Assembly (NCBI RefSeq): GCF_030272615.1
Contig: NC_081412.1
Span: 26,130,501 to 26,194,500 of the forward strand
DNA length: 64,000 bases
Origin: Cryptomeria japonica
Lineage: Eukaryota > Streptophyta > Pinopsida > Cupressales > Cupressaceae
Direction: 5' to 3'
In this document: positions 10,871 to 21,923 of the stretch, in pieces
Layout of the letters: the number at the start of each line of letters is the position of its first letter
Position numbering within the stretch: position 1 is the stretch's first letter
Made by a program: the position numbers and the translations under genes
Notes under the pieces: generated by a model
Databases searched by the model: none
Told to the model about the DNA's origin: nothing
Seen by the model: only the letters and a program-made list of their open reading frames with translations

Positions 10871-11277
10871 TTGGTGATCTTGATGATCGTAAGTCTACTT
10901 CAGGTTACAGTTTTCACCTTGGTTCAGGCCCCATTTGTTGGTAGAGCAAGAAGAAACATGCTATTGCTCTCTCTTTGACTGAGGCTGAGTATCAAGGCGT
11001 TGTTAACGCATCAACTGAGACCATTTGGATTCAGCAGATTCTCACAGAGTTTGGGTTCAGCACTCCACAACTGACAATTCTACATTGTGACAATCAGAGT
11101 GCTATTGTTATCTTGAAGAACCTAGCCCAGCACCAGCAGACCAAACACATCGAGATTCATATGCACTATATCCGAGAGTTGATTCAGGAGCAGGTCATTG
11201 ATTTGCAGTATTGTCCTATAGCGGAGCAGGTTGCAGACATATTCACCAAACCTTTCATCGAGAGTAAGTTCCAGTAG
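10871..11277 (+). pseudogene. Copia RNase H
   Basis: Contains DRKSTSGYSFHLG, SLTEAEYQGVVNASTE (Glu catalytic region), LHCDNQSAI (Asp) and ADIFTKPF at the end. The family uses these residues to remove RNA from the hybrid. One in-frame TAG (10942, in ICW*SKKKH) interrupts it, and the final TAG is at 11275. Frame matches the RT. Confidence 0.9.
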
Positions 11278-11587
11278 TTCTGAGCTCTCTTGGGGGTGCG
11301 GGATGTGTCATTAGGGGGGGTCAGCTGACTTCTCCTTCCTCTCTTATGGGGGGACATTTTCCTCTTTGAGGTTTTGTCCTTCTTCTTTGAGAGTCTTTTG
11401 TACTTTCATCTCTCTTTTGTGGGGGAGTTTTTCCCCACTGGGTTTTCTCCCTTTCTCCGTTTGTGAGAGATTGCATTGCATAGTTTTGCTTGCATTTGCA
11501 TATTGTACATGGGTACCTATCATGGCCTAGTAGCCGAGACTCATCTTGCATTGTTGACTTGAGTCTTCATTCCCCTAAGTTGCACTT

Positions 11588-11596
11588 AAGGGGGGG
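11588..11596 (+). promoter_or_regulatory. Polypurine tract
   Basis: AAGGGGGGG immediately precedes the 3' LTR (TGTAGGTG at 11597). It is the plus-strand primer site in the family. Confidence 0.85.
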
Positions 11597-12048
11597 TGTA
11601 GGTGTAAATAAATATTCATTATGGATATTATTACACTTTACTTAAGTTAACTTAGGATAATGCATCCCTTCATAGTTTGGATTTGAGACACTTAGGGAAG
11701 TGTGCACATAGGGATATCTAGCTTGTAGGAGAAATTCCACCTTTTGTGGTCTTATTTTGCTGTTACACTCCACATTCGGTGGGTCATCCACCTCTTGTGG
11801 AATATTATATTATTTCTCCTACCTACCTCTAGTAATTTATTACCTACCCTTGCTTCTCATTTCCACATGTCATGATTGTGTGTCCGTACATCCACATGGC
11901 CTTGCCTATATAAGCAGGCCTATATTCATTGTATTGGTTAATCTAGTTGATCATTTTCATATTGATGAGAATATAGTTTGTTCTTGTCATTCTTTTGTCT
12001 CTATTTTTATACTTTTCATTGTGCCCTTGATCTTGGCAAAATCTCACA
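11597..12048 (+). repeat. 3' LTR of the Copia element
   Basis: 452 bp, starting TGTAGGTGTAAATAAATA and ending ATCTCACA, followed by TSD gacaa. It has a clean TATA box (ctatataag, 11906-11914). The sequence matches the 5' LTR along its whole length with scattered differences. Confidence 0.95.
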
Positions 12049-12960
12049 GACAACCTAAAAAAGAGGGGCTTCCAAATCCCCAATAGATGCATCTTATGTA
12101 AAGTAGATGAGGAAACTAAATTGACTACCTGTTCGTCCTCTGCCCCTTTGCTGAACATCTATGGAATAAAACCCTTTAGAAATGTGGTCTCCATTGGGTC
12201 TTCCAAAATGACATTAAGTAGTTTGTTTATGGATGGAATCCCCCCTCCCACCACCCCCTCATCATCCGATTATGGAGGCAAATACTGCCACACATCTTCT
12301 AGGCGTTATGGAAAGAGAGAAACAACAAAATCTTCAGAGATATTGAACCCCCCCCTGAAAGTGTCTTACACAATTGCTTCAAGGTGATTTCAGAAAATAT
12401 ATCGGTGACAAATGACAAAGTGGAACCCCCCCCCCCCCAATCCTCCTAATTGGATGGAGAAAAAAATTGCTGAAAGTTGGAAGCTCCCCCCAGAGTTTGA
12501 AATCTTCAACAACAGTGCCAAAAACAAAAGGAGATTGACCAAATGGTCAACCCCAAAACTCCACTGGTTTAAACTAAACTTTGATGGATCCGCCCAAAAT
12601 GCCTGCTAGGCGGGTGGTGGAATCATCCGTGACCACTTGGGGAACACTGTGGCAGCCTACGCAGGCAATCTAAAAAATAATATTGTTACACAAGCGGAGG
12701 GAATGGCCCTCCTATAGGGTCTGAAATTTGCCAATTCCATAGGAATTAAACAACTGGAAATTGAAGGAGACTCACAGATTATTGTGAAAATGGTGAGGGG
12801 GAGATCTACTACTGGATGGAGAGTTGAGTTCATTTTGAGGGATGCCAGGATCCTTCTTGCCAATCTGGATTGCTTCACCATCTGACATGTCTTTAGAGAA
12901 GGGAATGCGGCTGCTGACTCCATGAAGACGGTGGGAAGACTGCCAGAATAGCTTATGATG
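12049..12960 (+). pseudogene. LINE ORF2, zf-RVT 3' half plus RNase H (RVT_3)
   Basis: The first residues after the Copia 3' LTR complete the zinc domain begun at 4283: GFQIPNRCILCKVDEET. A one-base shift then moves the frame, and it continues as YLFVLCPFAEHLW and a WALWKERNNKIF segment. From 12560 an RNase H fold is seen: WFKLNFDGSAQNA, AGGGIIRDHLGN, QAEGMALL, IEGDSQIIVKM and HVFREGNAAAD. These give the D-E-D-D positions of RVT_3. Stops at 12607, 12715, 12882 and 12948 all fit C-to-T in CAG or CGA. In the family this RNase H aids LINE reverse transcription. A C run at 12426-12438 is a possible slippage site. Confidence 0.85.
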
Positions 12961-13477
12961 TTGGAGGGACCCCAGTCTACTGCCAGTAACCACCAAGGTG
13001 GTCTTGGAGAGGGAAAAAACCTAATTCCAATGAGGAATTTGTTTAACCTTATTCAAATGAAGAGAGCCAATTTTCAAATTTTAAATTGGGACGAGAATCT
13101 CGCCCATTATGGACCCAGGCTACCACGTAGCCATGGCAGGCCTTGTCACCACCCTCACAAGGGATGTGTTTATGATGATAGTACTAATATTGGGCATGAT
13201 TATTCCCTAATTATTACCCGGATGAAGCCAACTAGCTGTGATAAAGGCGATAGAAGGGAAAGGTCAAATTATACTGGCTGGATTGAAGGTCTACATGTTT
13301 CTAGTAGATTTCCTCATTTTGATATCTACTCAGACATAAGAGATAATAATTACATCGATTATTGCATGCTCGTATCTCAAGTTCGGTGCAGATTTTATTA
13401 CAACTTTGCTTTAGCCCTGCTTGGGTTCTGTGATTTTGCTAGAAGGTCTCACATTTACTCTGTTAAACTGGAAGAAA
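12961..13477 (+). other. Spacer between LINE and family X, with one open frame of uncertain meaning
   Basis: An open frame (12955-13521, 188 codons) continues the LINE frame past its normal end. Its composition (many His, Arg, Tyr, Asn) is not protein-like. A shifted frame around 13110-13200 gives a hydrophobic stretch starting MDPGYHVAMAGLVTTLTRD, also broken by stops. I cannot say which, if either, was coding. The stretch may be the 5' flank of the family X relic. Confidence 0.3.
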
Positions 13478-14909
13478 TGAAAAGGGGGGGGGGGGGACAG
13501 GCTCAGACTGGAACTCGATAAAGTTGATGATTTTAAAGCTAAGTCGGCCGTGTGGTTCGTCTGTTCAGAGGGCGGCATTAATAAATTCATGGAAAGCATG
13601 ATGGGGGAATGATGAAAGACTTTCCAATCAATTTGTGAATTCCTAGGAAGACAAAAGAGTTACCATGGGGGGTATCTCTTTCAAAATTAATGAAGAGGTT
13701 ATTGCACAGGCGACAAGTCTTTCTATGGAGGGGAGAAAATAGAAAAAGCAAAGCTGTATTACGGATACCACCAGCCTGAACCAGTTCTTTCGCGAGGACA
13801 AAAACCTAGTGAAGAGGGCAGGTGAATTCAATTGGGAGGAGCTCCCTTCTCCGTGGGATGAGGTTTGTTACATTGTGATGAAATACTTCACATTGGAGGG
13901 AAGGTATGGTATCTTCTATTACTACCATCTCCCTTTCCTGAACCATTTGAGAAATAAGGACTATATTTCCATTCCATTTTTCTTTTTGCATTCTTTGGAT
14001 GCTAATATCAAAGATATTGCCGAGGCCAAGAAAAAGGGTAAAGATTTCCCCATCCTTCACTAGGGCCTCATCCTTTGCCTTTACAACTTCCACCTCGCCC
14101 TATGCCTGCCCCTTTCTATCTCCATCTAGAATGTGAATAATACCAATCCTTCGACCTACCCTACTACTAAAAAGGATGCTAGCCCCCCTCAGCTGCCAGA
14201 AATTGGCTCTTGCAGCAAGAAAAATTAAAAAGACTCCCCTGAAGAGGTCAGAACCCCCAAGAAAGTTAGAATCTAGGAGATATATTCTGACATGGAAATC
14301 ATTGACAAGGCCAACACCCCCCGCCGCTCAAGCAGACAGGCCTCTAAACCCTCGGAAAAACCTCTGAGAGACCCCTCCTCCTGGCATGACATTGGGAAAT
14401 CAAGCCCAACTGATAATGTGGTTTTGTTCCATCCTAACCCAACCCCACACTCTGTTAGTTCCACCCATGCATCTGAAAGCCCCACAACATCAAAGAGTCT
14501 GGAGCTTGCAAATTCCCCCTCCCTGACTTTCAGACTAGAAAAATTGATGATTGTGGAGGAGGCGAGTAGCATAAAAGAGGAGGATGACAACGATCTAGCA
14601 GAACTAGGGAATAAAGTGGAGGCCCTATCTGATAATGTGCAGGATACCACCAGCAGACTGGAGGCGGTGGAAACCAAAATGCATGATGTTTCTAAATTCG
14701 CGTTCAATGTGATGCATTGTTCGACGGCCACTCTATGCCTCATGCAGGAAAGTGCTTCCAAAGGTAAAGGAAAGGACAATGAGGATTACAAGGTCCTATT
14801 TAAATTCCTCACCAAGGAATGGGCAAGAAATCTCCTCCCCAAGAGGAGCCATGGGAAAAATAAACGGTTTCTCTATGCTGTGAAAGGCTGGTTTTTTGTC
14901 TACTCTTAG
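13478..14909 (+). pseudogene. Family X protein, copy 1 (unrecognised, repeat-encoded)
   Basis: Coding sense begins near a G run (13484-13497) with DDFKAKSAVWFVCSEGG and, after small frameshifts, runs through GGISFKINEEVIAQA (about 13662), SPWDEVCYIVMKYFTLEGRY (about 13850) and FYYYHLPFLNHLRNKDYIS. It ends the globular part near 14070 with LHXGLILCLYNFH. A Pro/Ser-rich segment follows (14292-14520, with RRSSRQASKP), then a helical heptad-like region (about 14560-14720, KVEALSDNVQDTTSRLEAVE) and a basic tail. The same order is seen in copy 2 on the opposite strand at 17051-18073, so this is a real protein family. I do not recognise it. Linkage to LINE relics on both sides suggests it spread with or as a repeat. 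Confidence 0.6.
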
Positions 14910-16014
14910 TAGGCTACAGGCGGATAGCATTAGCCTATGTTTTTATTTGAACTTCTATGTTTATTGCCCTGTGTGGCATATGTCTAAAACTTTGTTTAAT
15001 ACTACTTTATAGCTGCTTAACTTACGTAGAATGATCATAGTTTTTTATAGAGGTAAAGGGTTGTAACTCTGTTGTGCTTATGCAGACAATGGTTCTGCCA
15101 CTATTTTCCTTGTTGTTCCTATGGGTCAGCCCCCTTGTTTTTTGGCTACTTCTATTATCAAAAACATGCTATATACTAGTAAAGATGTGGGCAAAGTTTA
15201 CAACATAAATGTCACAAAGTTTGTATGTGTTGCTAGTGTCTCCATGTCTTGGTTTTTAAAATGCAAGAGCCAACAAAAAGGTAGAAAATTGTTATCTTAT
15301 AGTTATGGTGATATTAAACAGAGTTTGAAAAGTTTTTGTTAAATATTGTTGTAGAAGAAAAAACATGTATCCAATATAAGATTATTAAGGTGAGTGGTAG
15401 GTTTGTTTGTTTCTTTTAAGAAAGAAAGAAAAGAAAGAAGACAGTGGAGTTGATTTTTGATAAAAAAAATTTGGAGGTCGAGATATTGTTCCTGATGATG
15501 GATCATGGAGTGTGATCCGAAACATTGATGCCAAAAAAGCTCACACAGTTGAATCCAAAAACACAATGGACTATGGAAATCTAATGTCTCGGGTCTAGAT
15601 TTTGTTTACTTTTCATTTCCATGAGACAATTTACTTTTACTTTTGCACTTTTACCTCAAGTTTACTTGCATCTTAGTTTCAATTTCTTTATAGTATTCTT
15701 CCATCTATATTGAAATTTTACAACTATTTATTTAAATTTATTGAGCATTCACTATTGTTTGACCTAGGTTATATTTGATATAACTAATTTACTTAATATT
15801 TAAATAAATATACTTTTGAATTATTCATACTAATAAAACAAATTAATTCTAACATTTGTAATTTTTAACATTTAAAATATATTAAGATATGTAACTTGAC
15901 CTATTTTAAAATACATTTATACCAAAACTTTTTGTCTCTATACTTGTCACACCAATTAATAAGATAGCTCTCAAAATAAATAATCAATAACATTTTTTTA
16001 TGTATAATCTATCA

Positions 16015-16015
<1 letters not shown>
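14910..16015. other. Non-coding spacer
   Basis: No supported gene. One 73-codon ORF (15121-15342) has no recognisable features. 15417-15440 is a purine block (aagaaagaaagaaaagaaagaag). From 15700 the sequence is AT-rich up to an AT microsatellite. Confidence 0.5.

Positions 16016-16075
<60 letters not shown>
16016..16075. repeat. (AT)n microsatellite
   Basis: An uninterrupted AT run of about 60 bases, roughly 30 repeats. It can form a hairpin and is prone to length change. Confidence 0.97.
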
Positions 16076-16077
<2 letters not shown>

Positions 16078-16087
16078 TATTTAAATA

Positions 16088-16620
16088 TTAAAAATAAGTG
16101 AAAATATATTGAAATTGAGAGAAAAAAAATTTTTGGGGTGCACTTTGCAACTTTAACGCCTTTTGTACTCCTTTGGTCAGTCGCTCATGTGAGGCTTGCC
16201 TTGTGCAGGCCAAGAGTTGGCTGGCCATTTTGGCACGCACATCATTAATGTAGGCCCTTTCTTCATCTAGTTTATGGATCTGAAGTCGCCTGGTGTCAAA
16301 CATAATGCTTTGAAGGGCTCGGTGGGAGACGGCTCAAAGTCTTTCAAATAGGCTCTCACTAGGATCAGTGGCTCATTTGGAAGGGGCGAAATTTGTGCCA
16401 TGAGAGGAGCAGATGGAAGATGGAGGCAATGGCGAAGGAGCATGTAAGGTTCCCTCTACCTCATCAATGTTTATCTACCCTAACTCACAAATGGCTAATG
16501 TTATTTTATCATAGAAGAATATGCTTAGGGATTCATCAGTTTTTCTTGTGGCTTTGGATTTGAACAAGTTTTTGATTGAGATAAACAGGTTTTATAGGGA
16601 CCTAAAACCCTAATCCAACA
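16088..16620 (-). pseudogene. Family X-like relic, copy 3 (partial)
   Basis: On the minus strand, 16600-16490 reads LFKSKATRKTDESLSIFFYD, which matches LFKSSLYRERKNSEESLSIFYD of copy 2 at about 18065-18000. After that the two diverge. Copy 3 continues with a Pro/Ser-rich segment and then a helical stretch (FDTRRLQIHKLDEERAYIN, 16303-16240) not found in copy 2. It may be a rearranged copy or a sister gene sharing only the N-terminal block. The frame has at least two stops. Function unknown. Confidence 0.45.
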
Positions 16621-16775
16621 AAAATGGAACTAGTAGCATACCAAATTCTAACCAACTTCTAAACAATAACAAAAACACGGGAAGCTCCCCACTAAACCAA
16701 ACAAAAAGAAACTAGCCTACAACAGAAAAAAGACAGAAACAATTAACTAAGAGCTTTCATAAGCTCAACATTCTT

Positions 16776-18073
16776 CTAAATCATACTATTGGTAATCTCT
16801 TCGAGCTCTTCCATAATAAATCTGGAGTTGCCTTTTTCATATTTTTTGCTTCTGGTCCTAGTAAAGTGCCTCGTGGAAGTCTGTTTCTTGTCCAAGTTGA
16901 CCGATGAAAACGGATCCGAACTGACAGGCTGGGCTTTCTGTATTGTGATTTTTTTGTTGAGCCTTTTGAGGCCTTTTGCACTGCTAAGCATAACATATTT
17001 TCTAATCTCCACTAGTCCCCTAAGTTTTCCATCAAATCCTCCATGCCTTTTTACAGGCACACAATCCTAGACTCATGCTTTATTTTCATTATCTTGATGT
17101 CCTCAATAATTTTTTGAGTCAACTTCATAATCTTTTCAGCTTTATCAGGCTCTGAATTCTCAGTAAAAGTGTTAATGATGTCCTTGATGCCCTGTTTCAG
17201 GAGGTCAATTTCATTAATAACCCAATGGAAACATTTCTCCTGGTTGGAAGTCGAGTTAACCAAGAGCCTGTCAATATCCATTTCGTCCTTTTTACTCTCC
17301 CCTAGGTCCACAATTAGGGGAATATCCAGTTTAATTTCTTCACCCCATTTAGTTTGGATCTCCACCTTTTTCCCTATTTTTTATTTTTTTAGATTCTGAG
17401 GTCCCAAATTCTGGGAATGGGGAATTGGGGATTTCAACTTTTTCGCTACCCATCTAGGTGGATTTTTACTTTTCCTATTTCTAGTAGTGTCGAGGGTTGG
17501 TTTATGAGGAGGACCCTCATCCTCCAAGGGTCTATACTCTAAATCATCTGACATATGGACTTCATTCCAATCCATTCTCATTCCACCCTCCTCCTTCTCA
17601 TCAAATTATGTATCTAAGACCACATGCACATCTTGTCTATCTAAGGGCTTAGGTTTTGTCAAGACTAGGGAGGGTTTAACCTCATGCACCTTATCATACT
17701 CCATGATGAGGAGGATTAACCCCTCATGCAAGACAGGATTTTCTTTGTTTTTAACATAGTTTCTAATGCCATGCTCAAGAGAAGAAACTAAATAAAACTG
17801 AAGGGAATTTTTTTTATCATGCCTAAAGTGATTTAGGATCGTAAAATGATAAGAAAATATGCTTGCATAGTGGCCATCAAGGGGTATGTACCTCATGATA
17901 AATTCTGCCATCTCCGCCCAAAGTGTCAGAAGATCCTTTCGGTCGTAGCCTCCATCCGGATTTTTTCTAACTCTGCTTCTTTGACTTTGTTTATCATAGA
18001 AGATAGAGAGGGATTCTTCCGAGTTTTTTCTTTCTCTGTACAATGAGGATTTGAACAAGTTGCCTTCTAGCAA
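16776..18073 (-). pseudogene. Family X protein, copy 2 (unrecognised, repeat-encoded)
   Basis: The globular region (18073-17609) contains WAEMAEFIMRYIPLDGHYAS and FSYHFTILNHFRHDKKNS, then ENPVLHEGLILLIMEYD. These align with copy 1 (WDEV..IVMKYFTLEGRY, YYYHLPFLNHLRNKD, LHXGLILCLYNF). Next comes an acidic and then basic, Pro-rich part (17581-17384), and a long helical region (17365-17054) that ends ...KIMKIKHESRIVCL. A last segment (17060-16776) is basic. Stops and at least two frame changes separate the pieces. Layout equals copy 1: globular, disordered, coiled coil. Divergence between the copies is large, so this is an old family with at least two subgroups. No enzyme motif is visible. Confidence 0.6.
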
Positions 18074-18259
18074 TTATTTGAATTTGTGGTTACATAATTT
18101 TTGGAGCAAGAAGTTAGGTTTTTCATTTCCTTTCTGTCGAATGGTTCAAAAAGGCTTATTTTTTATTTTCTTCAACAACCCTAATAGCCAAAGGGAGGTT
18201 GTCCGATGGAAATTCTAGACTATAGGGCTGAGCTATTTTAGGGCCATTTCATGAGACCC

Positions 18260-18875
18260 GACGGTTAATGCAAATGAAATCCTTACTTTGTCATGCCCTA
18301 GGTGGGTTACTGTTAAAAATATTCCTCCTTATCTTTGGAGTGATGTTCCTAATTTGTTATAACACTTAGGAAAAGTCTCATTGATGGATGCGAATGCATC
18401 TCTCTTGTCGCATATGAATGTGAGGTTGTTGGTGGCATTAGAACCCGACAAGGAATTTCCAAACAATATCAATGTTGAGCTTATCAGTAAAACTATAATC
18501 TTCCTTGCCGAATATATGGGAGGATTGAATTCTTGTTTCCTCTGTAGAAGAGAGGGTCATATTAGGAAAAACTACCCCCTCATCAAGAAGCCCAACAAGG
18601 TTGCTAACCTTGGAGCTAGCCCCAAACCTATCTCTGTGGAGACTCTTGACTTTGTTCCCAGTGATATTTCATCGTCTCCAGTCTTTGTTGTTCTCTCAGA
18701 CCCTCTGATTAATATGGTGGAATCCATCTTAGCTAGCCCTGTGATGGACAAACTTGATGCCTTATGTCTTAAAATTAGGAAAGTGAGTCGATCATTGAAT
18801 GCCCTTCCCCCCTTGTTAATTTCGGTTCCCCCTTATGGTCGCTCTGTGAAATTTGATCCAACCTCTCCTAAATAG
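18260..18875 (+). pseudogene. LINE ORF1-type protein (DUF4283-like end and CCHC zinc knuckle)
   Basis: In one frame from about 18287 the sequence gives PRWVTVKNIPPYLWSDVPNL, the usual C-terminal part of the plant LINE ORF1 DUF4283 domain. A stop (TAA, about 18360) interrupts it. A zinc knuckle follows, CFLCRREGHIRKNYP (18534-18580), in which the last Cys is replaced by Tyr. The rest (to the TAG at 18873) is a Ser/Pro-rich tail. ORF1 binds element RNA in the family. The relic is cut off at 18944 by the LTR of Copia element E. Confidence 0.75.
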
Positions 18876-18943
18876 AGGAAACTCAATGCTTAGCAAATTA
18901 TTCTGGAAAATTTAAGAAGTTGAATGAAACCCGACATAGGGTG

Positions 18944-20309
18944 TGTTGGAAACAATGCACAAACTGAGAGGGGGGATGAATCAGTTTGCTCAAAATCTTC
19001 TGCAACTTAAACCGCAAAACATATATGATAATGAACAGTTAAAGCATATAATAACACCACATCAATAACACACACAACACTAAGATTTTTGACATGGAAA
19101 ACCCAGTTAAGGTAAAAACCACAGTGGGAACACACCCACAATGAGATAATACCTTGTTAGGAGTAAGTGAAATATTACAATGGGGAATGCACATGCATTT
19201 AGGCACACTACCTAGAGCTCACTGCTCAAAATACAAAATCAGAAGGGCTACGACCCTTAGGGAAGTCTCACTAACTTACAAAAGCATTCAGATTACATCT
19301 GGAGAATCATGAACTGCTGAAATAGCATCTCCACATGCTTGAGAATGGTTTTGGTTAAGCTCACTGTCCGATCTTTTCTGCAACACACTTCACACAAATT
19401 CGCACAAATTCACTGCTACTGAATGATTAATACATTATTCGCACATAGCATGATACCTCTCAATGATTATTATATATATTTATACAAGACATCAACCTCT
19501 ATTTCAAGGTTGGATCACCACACACTACACATTACCAAAATATAATCACACATGCTACAATAATAAATGGAAACCAAAATGATGTCAGCTAAGATATATT
19601 TTGGTCCTAAACAATCACCGTAAATATGAAACACCTCCAAGAATTACGCCCCGATCAACCGCAACATGCTACATCATCATGAATGTCGCATAACATGAAG
19701 AACATCACCGAACATGGAAAATATTCAACAACACACACAAGGATCAATATGGACCACCAATACATATAGAACACAATCTAGAAACGTCCATAAGCAACGT
19801 GAATTGCACCATAACAATTGCAACAACTCGCATTACTAGAATCATCAATTTCTCTCTACCGGACCTCAAGAACATTCATAAAACTGACTGTCAAACTGAA
19901 AGATTTTCTTGTGGATTTCCAAATCATGAACCACTCAAATTGAGGACACACAACAATGTCCTAAACACATCCCACTCATCTGCAACAAAAGATATCACAA
20001 TTCTAGAGTAATACACACGGATTTATAAAACTCTACCAATATTGAACAATCGAATAACCAAGCACAATATCAGATCTCATAACATGATCAAATATCCATG
20101 TGGACCTCTAAAACTTTATTTGAATCAACTAGACATACTTATCACAAAACCCATTAATTTGCATCAGCTCATCTGCAAAACATAGGCTAAACCAGCTCAC
20201 TTAATCTAATTGCAACATTAAAACACACAAAGAACATATTCAACAAATCATCCAACAATCTCTCCATATATGTTGACATCAATGACAAAATATCAACCAA
20301 TATCTAACA
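18944..20309 (-). repeat. 3' LTR of minus-strand Copia element E
   Basis: Plus-strand ends are TGTTGGAAACAATG and ATATCTAACA, so the minus-strand LTR is TGTTAGATATTGG...TTTCCAACA, 1366 bp. On the inner side (20310-20325) the minus strand carries a PPT, AAAGGGGGAGAT. Near the minus-strand 3' end is the box CTGATTCATCCCCCCTCTCAG, which recurs in the other Copia-type LTRs here. A TATA-like stretch lies at 19464-19485. No internal gene; the 70-codon ORF at 19799-20011 has no features. Confidence 0.8.
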
Positions 20310-20625
20310 ATCTCCCCCTTTGGCATTTATGGCAACATATGAATGTGAAAAACAATCAATGCAAAGGATCAACTCCCTCTTAGACAAACAACTCAAATCA
20401 CAAATCTTTGTTCTACCCCAAAATGCTTCAAGGTTTTTCACATGCTTCTCTCCCACTTTGTCATCAATGACAAAGGTGCAGTCATGAATCTCTCCCCCCT
20501 TTGAACTAGCTTACAAATATGAACCACAACACTAACTACTCCCCCTAAGTAGCAGCCACAACTCATGAATTCGAATCACAAGATATCTTTGTGAAGTTCA
20601 CCAGACTGATGCGAATCCATACATC

Positions 20626-21923
20626 TTAATTCTTATTGGGAGGGGAAATCACCCCTAACTTCTCTTTGAGAAACTCAAAAGTATCTTTAGGAAACATCTT
20701 GGTAAAGATGTTTTCAATCTATTCCTTTGTAGATACATACTCCAATCTGACTTCTTTCTCATTCATCTTTTCTCTCAAGAGATGAAACTTGATAGATATA
20801 TGCTTAGTCTTAGAATGCATACCGAATTCTTTGAAATATTGATAGCACTTGAATTTTCATAGTATATAGAAATAGGCTCATCATAAATAATTCCTATATC
20901 CTTCAACATCTACTTCATCCAAATTACTTGAGTACAATTGCTAGCAGCAACAATGTATTCAACCTCTATAATAGATAAAGAGATAACATTTTGCTTCTTG
21001 CTTACCCATGAGACCAACTTATTACCCAAAAATAATGCACCACCAGTAGTACTTTTTGGGTCATCGACATCACTTTCCCAATCAACATAAGCTCTCAAAG
21101 TAAAGTCATCATTCTTAGGATACCATAAGCTAAAATTTACAAGTCCCTTTCAAATATTTGAATATCTTTTTCATAGTAGTAACATGAGTTTCCTAAGGAT
21201 CAGCTTGAAATCTAGCAACATGACATACAACATTCATAATAGTCTGAGTCAAATACAACAATCCACAAATCATAGATCTATATCTGGTCTAATTAGCTTT
21301 CAGATAATCATCATCCTTTGTCAACTTACACTTGGTCGCCATAGGTGTACCAACTGGCTTTGAGTCATACAAACCAAATTTCTTTAGCAATTCCTTCACT
21401 TACTTGCTCTAAGATATGAAGATACCTTTATCCAACTGAGTAATCTGCAATCCCAAAAATAATTCATTTCACAAATCATAGACATCTCAAATTCATTTTG
21501 CATCTCTTCAGCAAACTTCTTACACAAGCAATCATTTCCTCCAAAAATAATGTCATCAACAAAAACTTCAACAATCAAAATGTTATCCTAATCAATCTTG
21601 AAATAAAAATTATTGTCAACAGTACCTTTATTGAATCCAAGCTGCATCAAATACTTATCCAATCTGGTATACCAGGCTCTAGAGGCTTGCTTCAGTCCAT
21701 ACAATGCTTTCTTCAACTAGCAAACCATATCCTTCTCATTTGCCAACCGAAATCCATCGAGTTTCTCTATGCAGACTTCTTCTTCCTGCTCACCATTAAG
21801 AAAGGATGACTTGACATCCATCTGAGAAACCTTGAAGTCTTTATGAGAAGCATAAGCAATAAATAGTCTAACAACTTCAATTATAGCTACCGGAGCAAAA
21901 GTATCCTCATAGTCAATACCTTC
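20626..21923 (-). pseudogene. Copia element E pol: RT and RNase H remnant
   Basis: Reading leftwards: RT with EGIDYEDTFAPVAIIEVVRL, VSQMDVKSSFLNGEQEEEVC and VEVFVDDIIFGG (FVDD catalytic site), then RNase H with DPKSTTGGALFLGNKLVSW and SIIEVEYIVAAS, and the end IFTKMFPKDTFEFLKEKLGV at about 20700-20640. The AEY motif reads VEY here. Several frameshifts and stops. Gag, protease and integrase are missing because Copia element D inserted at 21924, directly in the RT. The order RT then RNase H then PPT then LTR confirms the minus orientation. Confidence 0.85.

Larger units (their letters stand above)
4368..12048 (+). mobile_element. Complete but inactive Ty1/Copia LTR retrotransposon
   Basis: All structural parts are present in order: 5' LTR (4368-4817), PBS (4818-4830), leader, gag, protease, integrase, RT, RNase H, PPT (11588-11596) and 3' LTR (11597-12048). 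The integrase lies before the RT, which defines Copia. Five-base target duplications (gacaa) sit at 4363-4367 and 12049-12053. The coding region holds one frame from 7258 to 11277 with about ten in-frame stops and no clear frameshift. The leader from PBS to gag is 2.4 kb and most of it looks like a later insertion (5760-7165). The two LTRs differ at roughly two to three dozen positions by eye, so the insertion is not recent. Confidence 0.95.

Noticed and set aside
12955-13521. A 188-codon plus-strand ORF after the LINE RNase H
   Set aside because: Composition is not protein-like, no motif is visible and the following family X sense uses other frames; kept only as an uncertain spacer note.
21498-21809. 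103-codon plus-strand ORF
   Set aside because: It is antisense to the RT of Copia element E.
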